Assembly (NCBI RefSeq): GCF_963676325.1
Contig: NZ_OY781099.1
Coordinates: forward strand, 2,852,001 to 2,916,000
DNA length: 64,000 nt
Origin: an uncultured Bacteroides sp.
Lineage (GTDB): Bacteria > Bacteroidota > Bacteroidia > Bacteroidales > Bacteroidaceae
Direction of reading: 5' to 3'
Position numbers and translations under genes: made by a program. The notes under the pieces are model-generated. The model searched no databases and was not told the DNA's origin. It worked only from the letters and a program-made list of their open reading frames with translations. This document shows positions 1 to 10,600 of this stretch, piece by piece; positions within the stretch are counted from its first letter, which is position 1; each line of letters starts with the position of its first letter.

Positions 1-718
1 GATTCTTTTTAGTTTGTCTTTTAACATTTTTCATTATTATTAGTTTAAGATATTGATAACTTAATTATTCATAGCTCTTTAACTATTAGAAAAAATTACT
101 TAACTATCATCAAATAAATATCTCACAAAAATTAAAGTTACAGGTTTATGGAGCAGTAGAAAGATATTTTGCATCCACATTTCTACATTACAAAGCTCGA
201 TTTCCTTTTTCTATATATAGAAGTCATAGAATAGGAATCCCCATACTTTTGATGGTGAGCATTAAATAATACGAGAGGATCAACTAGTGTTCATTACTAT
301 CTTCATACATAATTATTTATTAAGGTTAAAAAAACACAGACAATTAGTTTAAGAAACACTAAACACCAGGAATCTGATAAAATTGAACTTTGCCATAGCA
401 GGCAAAAGGAATCAACATATACAAAAAAACAAGACTTCGTGTTCTCATTTGATTCAAAGGTAAATCCACAAGGATATATTAAGAATAACCAATTGTTGTT
501 AACAGATTGCAAAACAACTATATTTATCCATTATAGAGTTTTGATAATAGATATTATATTTCTAATTTGAGATATACAATAAGCATAAGTACTTAGAAAT
601 AATTAGAACAGCATTAATCATATAACACAAGTCTAATGATGTTACAAAAGACACAGCTTACTGTATATCTCAAAAAACTACATACAATATTTAATGAAGA
701 TAGTCTTCATAAAAAGGA
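1..718. other. AT-rich flank with no convincing gene
   Basis: This stretch lies downstream of the minus-strand GH43 gene. It is very AT-rich and broken by stops in all frames. The only open frame of note (303-512, minus, 69 codons) has a Phe/Cys/Leu-rich composition typical of chance translation of AT-rich DNA. I see no RNA gene or mobile element. Confidence 0.6.
694..710 (-). terminator. Short hairpin after the GH43 gene, weak terminator candidate
   Basis: ATGAAGA and TCTTCAT form a 7-bp stem with a 3-nt loop, 9 nt beyond the TGA stop of the GH43 gene. No U-run follows on the minus strand, so this is only a weak candidate. Confidence 0.3.
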
Positions 719-2704
719 TCATTTACATGTAAAAACAAAGTCCTTCAATGCAAATAATTTATCACCATTTTCACCTACAAACTTAAGATAAACATCATGT
801 CTTCCGGTTGTAGGAATCGTTTTAGCAGTGAAAGTTTTTACATTCGATAAATTGCCAGTATTTTTAATATTGCAGATAGCAATTTTCTTTCCTGTACCTA
901 TAGAGTCAAGCCATACTTCAACCTTACCACCTTTAGTAGCACAGGAAGCAGAAATAGAAATGTTACCAGATTTTTTGTTATAGTTTTTATTTCCAAATTC
1001 AACTCCAGCATATAAAGCCCAATCATTATTATGAATATCGTCTAATAAAGCCCCCCCGTTTGAAAGCACAGTCTTCATTGTTCCATATTGATTTGCCGGA
1101 CATTCTGCCAGAATAGGTGAATAAGCATCACGATATATGTATAGATCAAAATCAGCATACTTTGTTCCCTGAACATATAACCCTTGCCTATTTCCACACC
1201 ATCCATTATAATTACTAGTAAACCGATCGAGTGTTTCTACATTTATTTTATTACCAACTGGCATCCATTTTACACCATCCTGACTAAAAAAGCCGGTTAG
1301 TTCATGATTATTTCTTTCTAATTTTAGCCACACGATATTGCCTATGTTATTTTCGATTTCATAATGAACCTGATCAAAACTAAAACAGATTATTTTTTCA
1401 CCTTTACTATTTATAGTACTATATATTTTAGCAAACAAATTTTCCAGGCCATTCATAATTCTTATTCCTGCTTCATCAGATGTAGAATCCGGCTTGAAAT
1501 CAAGACGTGTAATTAATGAATAGTTATGCTCGGCATCCGTTTTTATAACAGTATTTGCCTTAGTCAGACTTTTGGGAGTTAATCTTAACCAATCTGGTCT
1601 ATCAGAAAGTGAGACAAGTGAGGTTTTAGTATACCCCCAAAACGACCATTCCGGATTAAGCTTTTCAGTAGTAAAGAAATCAGATTTAGGAACCATAAAT
1701 GGAATTCCGCCAGAAGGTAATAAAGGTGCTTTTTTAACCATATTTACCGGATAATCAGCAACTACGTTATTTTCAGAATCATATCTTACCTGATTCAGCA
1801 ATCCTTGACGACCTTGTCCATACCATTCATTATTATTTGCTCTGGCCCAAACAGGATGAACTACCCAACATGTACCATCGCTTAACTCTACGGCTGCCGA
1901 ACTATGATTTGGCCTCCCAAAGATAGCTGTTGATTTATTCGGATCATTCTCATTAAACATATCTACAGGTGTGGTCCAGGCTGATTTATCTGCTGTTAGC
2001 GTTTTACTTCGCATAACTTTTTGTCCACCAGATACATCATGAGCAAATGAATAATAATAATATCCATTATGTTTCCACATAACCGGTCCTTCAGCCCAAC
2101 TGTACGGATGATTTTCATTATCAGGATTCAGCCAGGCTAAATTGTAAACAACTCCGGTTGGCTGTCCAAACGTATCTAATTCTACAATTGCATTATTTGC
2201 TTGTCCATTTTTAACAACCAAATACCATTTTCCATCATTATCAATAAAAACTGAGTTATCATAACCAAGACCAAATGGAAGCTGAGATGGATTATTTACT
2301 TTAACAGGCATGCTCCATGGTCCTTCAGGTTTATCTGCAACAACAAAATGCATTGCGTTGGCTCTTGAAAAAAAGTCCCAATACTTGTTATTATAATAAA
2401 CTATTTGTCCGCCCCAGCATCCTCCACTAGGAGCATCTCCATATGAAGACCATGCTGCAGAAACCGGTTGAGCAATAGCTTCCCAATGTATTAAATCTGT
2501 AGAATGATAAATAACAGGAGTCGGATTAAACGAAGAACCTGTTGTATAAAAATGATCACCGACTTTAGTTAATGTACAATCTGAATGATCTCCGGGAATT
2601 ACCGGATTCATAAATGTTTTAAACGAAGTAGATTGTGCAGTTCCCGTCAAGGGATAAAATAAGCTGCATAAGCCAATTAGAATTGTTGTAATTTTCTTTT
2701 TCAT
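719..2704 (-). CDS. Secreted GH43 arabinofuranosidase/xylosidase with C-terminal CBM6-like domain
   Basis: A 661-residue secreted or lipid-anchored-type enzyme predicted to release arabinofuranose or xylose from hemicellulose. Residues 1-23 are a signal peptide ending in TAQS. The five-bladed GH43 propeller spans about 30-330. The three expected acidic residues are visible: Asp in GDHSDCT, Asp in YDNSVF and the general acid Glu in WAEGPVMW. A beta-sandwich of the GH43 C2 type follows (about 345-525), then a CBM6-like module to the end. It stands alone beyond the regulator genes but has the same promoter layout as the GH51 (21625) and CE6 (36466) units, so it is probably co-regulated with the main cluster. 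Exact specificity (arabinose or xylose) cannot be read from sequence. Confidence 0.88.
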   Translation of the reverse strand: MKKKITTILIGLCSLFYPLTGTAQSTSFKTFMNPVIPGDHSDCTLTKVGDHFYTTGSSFNPTPVIYHSTDLIHWEAIAQPVSAAWSSYGDAPSGGCWGGQIVYYNNKYWDFFSRANAMHFVVADKPEGPWSMPVKVNNPSQLPFGLGYDNSVFIDNDGKWYLVVKNGQANNAIVELDTFGQPTGVVYNLAWLNPDNENHPYSWAEGPVMWKHNGYYYYSFAHDVSGGQKVMRSKTLTADKSAWTTPVDMFNENDPNKSTAIFGRPNHSSAAVELSDGTCWVVHPVWARANNNEWYGQGRQGLLNQVRYDSENNVVADYPVNMVKKAPLLPSGGIPFMVPKSDFFTTEKLNPEWSFWGYTKTSLVSLSDRPDWLRLTPKSLTKANTVIKTDAEHNYSLITRLDFKPDSTSDEAGIRIMNGLENLFAKIYSTINSKGEKIICFSFDQVHYEIENNIGNIVWLKLERNNHELTGFFSQDGVKWMPVGNKINVETLDRFTSNYNGWCGNRQGLYVQGTKYADFDLYIYRDAYSPILAECPANQYGTMKTVLSNGGALLDDIHNNDWALYAGVEFGNKNYNKKSGNISISASCATKGGKVEVWLDSIGTGKKIAICNIKNTGNLSNVKTFTAKTIPTTGRHDVYLKFVGENGDKLFALKDFVFTCK

Positions 2705-2824
2705 TGAATAAATTGGGTTTACATGGTTTATTTAGTATAACTATTCTGTACTTTATACTAATAATATATTCTTTATTTAATTAGCTAAACATCTGAATCA
2801 TTTGAGATAGTAACCCATGTAATA

Positions 2825-2854
2825 AAGATTGGAGTGAGAACTCACCCCAATCTT
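2825..2854 (-). terminator. 14-bp hairpin in the HTCS1-GH43 spacer
   Basis: AAGATTGGAGTGAG pairs with CTCACCCCAATCTT across a 2-nt loop. In the minus-strand RNA the single mismatch becomes a G-U pair, so the structure favours that strand. It may terminate HTCS1 read-through or structure the GH43 leader. The U-run is poor. Confidence 0.4.
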
Positions 2855-3004
2855 CGATCACACTAACCTAATTACTATTCATCAACTAATCACCTTTTAT
2901 CTTATAAGTCTACATCTATAGATACTCTTCAAACACTAAAGAAGTATATTGTTATTTAAACAATATGATCATCAAACTAAAACTGTTGATTCATTTCTTC
3001 AGCA

Positions 3005-3071
3005 CAAAAGTATATTTGAATAGAGTTTTTCACTTTAGAATTAAGATATTTAGTTTTCAATTTCAGACATA
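3005..3071 (-). promoter_or_regulatory. GH43 promoter with 21-bp tandem half-sites
   Basis: On the minus strand, TACTTTTG (3012-3005) matches the Bacteroidota -7 consensus TAnnTTTG. Upstream lie two half-sites, TATCTTAATT and TGTCTGAAATT, whose starts are exactly 21 bp apart. The -7 box and both half-sites sit at the same spacing as in the promoters at 21675-21739 and 36519-36583. No clear -33 box is visible, consistent with an activator-dependent promoter. Confidence 0.65.
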
Positions 3072-3130
3072 CAATATATTCTTTGATTATTACAATGCTT
3101 TTTTATCAACTTCCATGTATAAAAACAGCT

Positions 3131-6100
3131 CTAGGACTCTATTTCAGTAGGAGATTTCCCAAAATACTTTTTAAACACTGTACTAAAATATCCAAGAGAG
3201 GAAAAGCCACAAAATTCACTCACTTCTGTAACAGTATACTTATGACTCTGTAATAGTTCTAATGCGTAGTCCAGTCGAACCATCTTAATAAAATCTGTTG
3301 GTGATTGATCTGTAAGCGACTTTACCTTTTTATAAAGCAATGATGAGCTAATATTCATCGAAGAAGCAAAATCATCTTTTCCAAATTCTGTATTTGCTAT
3401 ATTTGCCCGGACCACTTCCAGCATTTTCTTCACAAACTTATCATTAAGCTTATTGGCCAAAATCTGTTCTTCATTATTATCTGGTCCTTTAATTAACTTT
3501 AAAGCCTTTTCTTTGACAATCTCTCTATTCCTGATTATCGACTTTATTCTTTGTACAAGAAGAGTCATATCAAAAGGCTTTGTTAGATAATCGTCTGCCC
3601 CTAAACCTAATCCATGTAGTTGTTCAGCTTCACCAGAAAGTGCTGTAAGCAATATTAATGGAATATGGGAAGTTTCATAAGTTGACTTCATTAATCTGCA
3701 AAGTTCAAATCCATCCATATTCGGCATCATCACATCTGAAACGACCAGATCTGGCATCTGTTTTTGAATTATATCCCAAGCTACGACACCATCTTCGGCT
3801 AACAATACATCAAAATCTGTTTGAAGGGGAGATTGCATAAAGTTTCGAAGATCATCATTATCTTCAACAATTAGAATCCGCATTACTTGTTTCGGCGATC
3901 CTTCTTGCTCCAACAGAGGTTGCGAATCAATATTATTCACAACATAAGATACTGATTCTTTTATTTTGGCATTTGCTTTATTCTTCTCTTCAAGAACCTC
4001 TTTAAAAGGAATAACGATTTTAAAAATAGAACCGATATTTTCTTCACTAACGCAACTAATATTACCGTCATGCATCTCAACATATTTTTTCACCAACAGA
4101 AGGCCGATACCTGAACCTACAATTTTAGAATTTATAGCATTCTCACCTCGGTAAAATTCTCTGAATAGTTGATATTGAGCTTTCTTACTAATTCCAATGC
4201 CACTATCTTTTATTTCCAAGGTCCAATTATCAGGTTCACATTTAATATTTATCAGAACCTTGCTATCTGGGTGTGAATATTTAATAGCATTAGAGATAAG
4301 ATTATCAATTGTTTTTTCCATCATAGATTCATCTACAGCCGTTTGATACCAATCCTGATCTGAAGAAAAATATAAATCTATATTTTGTTTTTTTGCAAAT
4401 GATTCGAACATCAACCGACGATGTTCAATCAGACCCACAATATCTACCATACCAAGAACCAGCTGTTCTTTTCTGATATCCACTTTTTGAAAATCCATTA
4501 ACTGGGTTACAACAGTAGAGAGACGTCTTGCCTGTTCAGTTGCCAACGAAAGATAATACCTGCCTACATCGGACATATTTTGCTCTTTCAATAATTCCTC
4601 AATAGGAGCTTTGATTAATGTAAGAGATGTTCTTATATCATGAGTGGTATTGGTAAAAAAACGTATTTTTTCTTCATTATGCTGTTGTTTGAACCGCTCA
4701 ATATAATATTTAAATGATAAATAAATAATACTCACAATAAAGGCAAAAATAAAAAGTTCGAACCACCAAGTCTTCCAAAAAGGTGGAACAACAGTTATAC
4801 ACAATGACCGCTCTACGATTACATGTGAAAGAGAACAATCATATAGCCTTATTTTCAATACATAAGTTCCATTTGGTATGTTTGAATAATGTATGAAGCG
4901 ATTTTCGGAAGGCTGACTCCAACTATTATCGAAGCCTTCTAATGTCCAGGAGAATTTTGCACCCGAAATACCTCCTATAGATAGGAGTTCTAATTGCAAT
5001 GTATTTTGATTGTAGTTCAATGACACTTCTTGCAAGCTATCTAATGGAGAACTCAGACTGCTACGAATAGAGCGACCTGCAATGGTAAGATTCTGAAAAA
5101 AGATAGCACCTTTTGATTGGCTCTCTGATAATGATTTTGGAGAGAAACGTACCGCACCATTACTTGTACCCCAAATTAATTGTCCGTTATTTAGTTTGCA
5201 ACGTGAGCCTCGGTTAAAAGAAACTCGTGACAATGGATACACTGTATTGTAAGTGAGTACTCCCATGTTCTTTGGATTCAATCGGCACAATCCACTTTCC
5301 GTGCCCAACCACAAATAACCGTCTGCATACATTATGCTATTTACATAATTAGACGGCAGTCCAGATGCAGCTGTAATCTTTTGTGTTTTGCGAGTTTTAT
5401 AATTATATCTGATTAAACCCTCTCCACTTGTACAAATCCATATTTCATCTTTTATTGCAATTGCATCATGAACCAAGTATCCCTCTTGTAATGTTTTGAT
5501 TATTCCTGTTTTTTTATCAAGAATGCATAATCCATATGTACAAGCTAAAAGTATTTTGTTTGGTGCCAATTCAGCAAAAGCATTGATAGGCATCGTTGAG
5601 TAATTTCTAAATTTATTTTCCTTTGAAAGATAACATATCATTTTACCTTGTACCCCTCCTATCCAAAGATCGCCGTTGCTATCTTTAAAAATATCCAATA
5701 CAAAATTATTATCTAATGCAGACCCATGAGTTTCTTTCGAATAATGTGCTAATTCGCGACCGGTACGTTCATCAAGAACATAAATACCCGAAGAATAAGT
5801 ACCCGCCCATATCCGTCCTTTATCATCTTCACATAATGAGATAAATACCGGAGCTTGATTATGCTGGTTTTGATAATAAGTTTTCCATTTTCCAGTTCCG
5901 GCTTCCTTGCAACTAATGCCGTTATCAGTAGCCATCCAAATACTTCCCCTTTTGTCTTGTACAATCTTGTTAACTTTATTATTTACTAAAGAATTCGGAT
6001 TATTGATAGTATGAGTTAATTGATCAACCAGGGGAGTCGTTTTATCAAAAAAAGAGACACCACCACCATAAGTACAAATCCAAATACGCTTATTCTGGTC

Positions 6101-7006
6101 ATTAAAAATGTCATAAACTCCATTTCCGGAAAGAGATGACGGATCATTTACATCTTCTTTATATACGTTCAAAACCTTTGTTCCTTGTCTGTTCAACTCC
6201 CAAATACCTTGTCCATCGATCCCGGCTAAAATTGTGGAATCGGAATTTGCCTCTATTGCCAGGATAGGTTGTTTAGGAAAACCATTTATTTTCACCGGAC
6301 ACAGAGTATGCTTATTCAAATCATAATAAAACATGCCGTTCCAAGATGTTCCAATCCAAAGTCTTTTCGCTTTATTATCATATAAAAACCTGCTAACATG
6401 TAAATCAGATTTTGGTCCATTTTTGTAAAGCCACTCCCCTTTCATTGTCTGTTTATTAAATAACCAGATTCCTTTTGGTTTAGCAACGAACAAGCGATTG
6501 GAGTCATACCAGACTAGACTATGAGTATCTTCTGAATCTTGAATCTTCATAAGATGCGCTCTCTGATATCGGAATAAACCAGATGAAGTAGCAATCCAAT
6601 AACAATTGGTATTATCAATAACCATGTCAGCGACAACTAAATACTTATTATTCATCACTTTGCCCATATTAACGATCAATTCAAATTGATCCTTAATCGC
6701 GTTATAACGAAATAGCTGACCATTATTTGAAAAAGCCAATAAGTCAGAGTTAGCATACACGAGCTTTACTGTTATTACATCTGTATTTTCATATGGTAGT
6801 TGATAAATGCGGTAATCATCTCCAGCAAGCCTTAAAATCCCCATTTTAGTAGAAGCCCAAATAAATCCTTTTTTATCTTTGCAAACAGAAGTAGCAACTC
6901 GCATTGAAATTCCATATAAAGAGTTGACATCGTAGAACTTTATATTTGAGGAGTATAATGAGAAAATAGTTAGCAAGAAAGTTACAAAAAAAAGTTTAGT
7001 TCTCAT
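3131..7006 (-). CDS. Hybrid two-component system regulator (HTCS1)
   Basis: A 1291-residue one-protein sensor and transcription regulator. A signal sequence or anchor (1-20) is followed by periplasmic two-bladed Reg_prop propeller repeats (about 25-650; repeated motifs such as LWIGT and IWICT) and a Y_Y_Y domain (about 665-740). A membrane helix (about 750-770) leads to a HisKA domain with phospho-acceptor His789, an HATPase domain (DSGIGIS, GSGIGLLLV), a receiver domain (from Met1042, phospho-acceptor Asp1091) and a C-terminal AraC-type helix-turn-helix (about 1190-1291). The family binds a glycan oligosaccharide in the periplasm and activates polysaccharide utilization genes. Its H-box reads THDIRTS where SHEIRTP is usual. 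It is divergent from HTCS2; its own promoter carries 20-22-bp spaced repeats, suggesting autoregulation. Confidence 0.95.
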   Translation of the reverse strand: MRTKLFFVTFLLTIFSLYSSNIKFYDVNSLYGISMRVATSVCKDKKGFIWASTKMGILRLAGDDYRIYQLPYENTDVITVKLVYANSDLLAFSNNGQLFRYNAIKDQFELIVNMGKVMNNKYLVVADMVIDNTNCYWIATSSGLFRYQRAHLMKIQDSEDTHSLVWYDSNRLFVAKPKGIWLFNKQTMKGEWLYKNGPKSDLHVSRFLYDNKAKRLWIGTSWNGMFYYDLNKHTLCPVKINGFPKQPILAIEANSDSTILAGIDGQGIWELNRQGTKVLNVYKEDVNDPSSLSGNGVYDIFNDQNKRIWICTYGGGVSFFDKTTPLVDQLTHTINNPNSLVNNKVNKIVQDKRGSIWMATDNGISCKEAGTGKWKTYYQNQHNQAPVFISLCEDDKGRIWAGTYSSGIYVLDERTGRELAHYSKETHGSALDNNFVLDIFKDSNGDLWIGGVQGKMICYLSKENKFRNYSTMPINAFAELAPNKILLACTYGLCILDKKTGIIKTLQEGYLVHDAIAIKDEIWICTSGEGLIRYNYKTRKTQKITAASGLPSNYVNSIMYADGYLWLGTESGLCRLNPKNMGVLTYNTVYPLSRVSFNRGSRCKLNNGQLIWGTSNGAVRFSPKSLSESQSKGAIFFQNLTIAGRSIRSSLSSPLDSLQEVSLNYNQNTLQLELLSIGGISGAKFSWTLEGFDNSWSQPSENRFIHYSNIPNGTYVLKIRLYDCSLSHVIVERSLCITVVPPFWKTWWFELFIFAFIVSIIYLSFKYYIERFKQQHNEEKIRFFTNTTHDIRTSLTLIKAPIEELLKEQNMSDVGRYYLSLATEQARRLSTVVTQLMDFQKVDIRKEQLVLGMVDIVGLIEHRRLMFESFAKKQNIDLYFSSDQDWYQTAVDESMMEKTIDNLISNAIKYSHPDSKVLINIKCEPDNWTLEIKDSGIGISKKAQYQLFREFYRGENAINSKIVGSGIGLLLVKKYVEMHDGNISCVSEENIGSIFKIVIPFKEVLEEKNKANAKIKESVSYVVNNIDSQPLLEQEGSPKQVMRILIVEDNDDLRNFMQSPLQTDFDVLLAEDGVVAWDIIQKQMPDLVVSDVMMPNMDGFELCRLMKSTYETSHIPLILLTALSGEAEQLHGLGLGADDYLTKPFDMTLLVQRIKSIIRNREIVKEKALKLIKGPDNNEEQILANKLNDKFVKKMLEVVRANIANTEFGKDDFASSMNISSSLLYKKVKSLTDQSPTDFIKMVRLDYALELLQSHKYTVTEVSEFCGFSSLGYFSTVFKKYFGKSPTEIES

Positions 7007-7070
7007 TTTAGTTTTAGTTTTTCATATATATTTCCCCACTCTTTGTTTTTTAAGGCCTATTCTTGGTTAA

Positions 7071-7136
7071 CAAATGTAAATAACAGTGGCAGATCACCTA
7101 AATTAGTAGCAGATAAACAGCTGATTAGTGGCAGAT
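7071..7136 (-). promoter_or_regulatory. HTCS1 promoter with TTAGTGGCAGAT-type repeats
   Basis: On the minus strand, TACATTTG (7078-7071) matches the -7 consensus 65 bp before the HTCS1 start codon. Plus-strand copies CAGTGGCAGAT (7084-7094), TTAGTAGCAGAT (7103-7114) and TTAGTGGCAGAT (7125-7136) sit at 20- and 22-bp steps upstream of it. A fourth copy lies at 7189-7207. Two of them occupy the same distance from the -7 box as the half-sites of the enzyme promoters. Confidence 0.55.
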
Positions 7137-7492
7137 GATCTTTATCCGTTTTAAGATAAACACTTGTATAGCAGCCTACTAATTTATATTAGTAGCAGGT
7201 GGCAGATCTATTCTCGTTTTTTCTGTATTTATTGGAGAATGAATTACCATCCATTGGTTTATAATCTGAATCCAAAGCTCAATGCTTTTACAAAACTTCA
7301 GTTATGTTTTTCATCAAATTTCCACCATCTAAACATGTTATTATAATTTTAATCCAAGCCTTTGTCTTCAATAACCGGATTACAAAATGCTACCACATAA
7401 AATTCTTAATATGATTATCCATATTTATCACACAAATGTACTTCACTATCTACTTTGAATTGCAAAATTTAGATACACATCCATTTACATGG

Positions 7493-7598
7493 GTTACATA
7501 ATTCCAGATGAATGTTACATAATAGTTCGTTAATGTTACATCACTCTTCACATTTCGCGACTATTAGCCTGTTTTTATCTATAGAATGACTAAATTTG
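7493..7598 (+). promoter_or_regulatory. HTCS2 promoter with three GTTACAT sites 21 bp apart
   Basis: GTTACAT occurs at 7493, 7514 and 7535, exactly 21 bp apart, and TAAATTTG at 7591-7598 matches the -7 consensus 26 bp before the ATG. A degenerate fourth copy may lie at 7472. The same heptamer, also at 21-bp spacing, precedes the CE1 gene at 12599. This suggests autoregulation plus control of the esterase by one regulator. Confidence 0.55.
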
Positions 7599-7623
7599 CA
7601 ATTGAATATTTAATAGTCTATTT

Positions 7624-10600
7624 ATGAGAATCGCACGAATTTCAACCATCCTACTATTCTTCTTTTATATATGTGGATTTGCACAATCCGGAAAATTATT
7701 TACTGTTGATAAAGAATTATCCAGCAGTATGGTTAATAAGGTTTCTCAAGATTCGAAAGGAAATATATGGATTGCTACAGAAGATGGTCTTAATTGCTAT
7801 GATGGCGCCAAATTTCTGACTTTTAAACATAAAAATGAGGACCGGTCATCCATTAAAAACAATTATGTACTATCTGTCTTCAATGATAGCCACAATAATC
7901 TTTATATAGGATATATAAATGGTTTGCAACAATATGATTATGCTTCTGGGAAATTCACTGATATACCTTTATTATCATCTACGAATCGCAAACCAATAGA
8001 TGCACATATTCATATTATCTATGAGAAAAAGAACGGAGATCTTTTAATTGGAACAGCTGGCCACGGGATGTTTTTATTAAAAAAGAACAGCAAACAAGCC
8101 AATCAAGTTATACTTAATACTATTCCTAATTCTTTCATTACAGCTATTCAGGAAGATAAAAATGGCAATCTTTGGATAGGAACTGAGGGTAAAGGCGTAT
8201 TCTGTTTGACATCAGGCAAGAAAAAGGAAACCAGACAATACCTTAATGAAGCTAAACTAGTAAATCTTGATATTTCCTGTATGTGTTTAGGACCTGACAA
8301 TAAAATATATGTTGGCAGCTTAAATAGAGGATTGTTTGCATATAATGCATCTACCAATTCTTTTGATGCAATAACTTATCCAGTTAAACTTCCTATAAAA
8401 ACTCTTTATGTCAATAACCAACATAAAATTATGGTTGGAACAGATGGAAAAGGGTTAAAGGTCTATGACCCTACCTATAAAAAATTTATAGAAAACAAAT
8501 ACAATATCCCGACTTTCGACTTTACAAAATCAAAAATTCACTCTATTATTGAAGACAAGGCAGGAGATATCTGGCTAGGCATTTTTCAAAAAGGAGTCAT
8601 GTTATTGCCTGCTAATCGAAGCAAGTTCAAATATATTGGTCATAAATCTGTTCTAAAGAACAACATTGGTTCTAATTGCATTATGTCAGTATGCAAAAAT
8701 CATAATGGAGTTTTATGGATTGGGACAGATAATGATGGTATATATAGCGTTACCCCAAACGGAGAAGTTAAATCGCATTTCAGCCAGGAAACTGGTTCAA
8801 ATGTTCCTTCTACAATTTTGAGTGTTTTTGAAGATTCAGATCAGAATCTATGGTTAGGTTCCTTCTTTCAAGGTATGGCTAAATTAAATAAAAACACTGG
8901 CCATTGTGAATATGTAAAAGAGTTAAATAATGCTTGCGTATTTAGTATTGTTGAAGACAAAAATAAAAATCTTTGGATTGGAGTAATGGGTTCCGGAATT
9001 TATTCTATGAATATTAAAAACAATCAAATTGTGCATTATTCTTCTATCACAGGATCACAATATAGTAAAAAACTGAATGCTTTACATAATCGATGGATTA
9101 CTTCTCTGTTGCTATCTCATGACAATAAATTATATATAGGTTCATATGATGGATTAGGATGCTTAGATTTGAAAACCAAAAATTTCGTATCAACGTATCA
9201 GACCAATAAACTTCTAAGCGGATATATAATTTACACTATATTTGAAGACACAAAAGGATTTATCTGGATTGGAACCTCAGAAGGTATGTTTTGCATTCAT
9301 CCAAAAAATCATCAGATAACATCATTGAATATGAAAGATGGATTGCCAAGCAATGTTATTTGTGGAATTTGTGGAGATAAACAAGGTAATCTTTGGATCA
9401 GTACAAATTATGGGATTTCCAAATATAATCCAATAAAAAAGGTATTCACCAATTACTATGCTGACGATGGACTACAAGGAAATGAGTTCAGTAAGAATGC
9501 ATTATTCAGAGATAAAAATGGAGAAATTATTTTTGGAGGTGTCAACGGAGTTACTTCTTTCTATCCTGAAAAAATAACCAATCCGGCAAAAAAACTTGAT
9601 ATACGCATAACAGGATTCTATATTCATGATCAGGCCATTATGAAAGGTGCTAAATCTGGTTCATACGACATTATTGATACTGCGGTATCTGAAGCAAAAA
9701 GCTTCCACCTTGCTGCAAGTGATAATTCATTCAGCATCGAATTTTCAGCAATGGAATTTTGCAATCCGGAACGAATTACTTTTATGTATGCTATGAACGA
9801 CAAGAATTGGAGTACTCTTCAACCCGGTGAAAGTCATGTTTCATTCAGCAACCTGGCTCCAGGAAAATACCATTTCAAAGTAAAAGCTAAGTATTACGAG
9901 ACTTATTCTGAAATAAAAGAAATTACAATTCTTATATCACCACCATGGTATGCATCAATTGGTGCTAAAATTATATATTTGATTATAATCATTACGATTT
10001 TATATTTTACGCGACAGCAAATCATGCAACGACGTCAAATTAAACTAAAACTTCAGCAACAAGCACATACGGAAGAAATCAACGAAGCAAAACTTCAGTT
10101 TTTCATAAATATTTCTCATGAGATAAGAACCCCAATGACTTTAATTATTAGTCCATTGCAAAAGCTTTTGAAGATAGATAGAGATGAAGAACGTCAAAAG
10201 CTGTATCATACTATTTTCAGGAATTCTGAACGTATTCTTGCTTTAATCAATCAACTAATGGACATCCGTAAAATTGATAAAAAGCAGATGGTTCTGAAAT
10301 TCTGTGAAACTGACATTGTCAAATTCATACAAAACCAGACTGAAATATTTGAAGATCAATCACAAAGTAAGCAAATTAAACTAACGTTTCATTCTGATGT
10401 ATCTCATCTGAACACATGGATAGATCCAAATAATTTTGATAAGATTATCTTAAACTTATTATCCAATGCATTCAAATTCACACCTGAAAAGGGAGAAATA
10501 AACATAAGTATCCACACAGGAGAAAACGAGAACGAAAGTGGCGAATTACGTAACTATTACGAAATTATAGTTTCAGACAATGGAATAGCTATAGATAAAG

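Larger units (their letters stand above)
2705..3130. other. 426-bp intergenic region with leader hairpins and GH43 promoter
   Basis: It separates the end of HTCS1 from the start of the GH43; both are on the minus strand. It contains a 14-bp stem at 2825-2854 (loop AA, one G-U pair in the minus transcript), an 8-bp stem at 2946-2966, and the GH43 promoter with tandem half-sites at 3005-3071. The 5-prime leader would be about 290 nt, unusually long for this cluster. The open frame at 2965-3150 on the plus strand looks spurious. Confidence 0.6.
7007..7623. other. 617-bp divergent regulator spacer, rich in operator-like repeats
   Basis: It lies between the two divergent HTCS genes. The HTCS1 side holds four copies of a TTAGTRGCAGAT-like motif (7084-7207) and a perfect 8-bp inverted repeat CTACTAAT/ATTAGTAG (7176-7195). 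The HTCS2 side holds three GTTACAT copies spaced exactly 21 bp (7493-7541) and a -7 box at 7591. The middle (about 7210-7470) shows nothing convincing; the plus-strand open frame at 7164-7346 is likely chance. Confidence 0.65.

Noticed and set aside
303..512. 69-codon minus-strand frame
   Set aside because: Phe/Cys/Leu-rich chance translation of AT-rich DNA, no start context, no neighbour logic.
2965..3150. 61-codon plus-strand frame
   Set aside because: Overlaps the GH43 promoter and the end of HTCS1; composition looks non-coding.
7164..7346. 60-codon plus-strand frame in the regulator spacer
   Set aside because: Starts in an operator repeat area; Tyr/Phe/Leu-rich, no -7 box or leader suggesting a gene.
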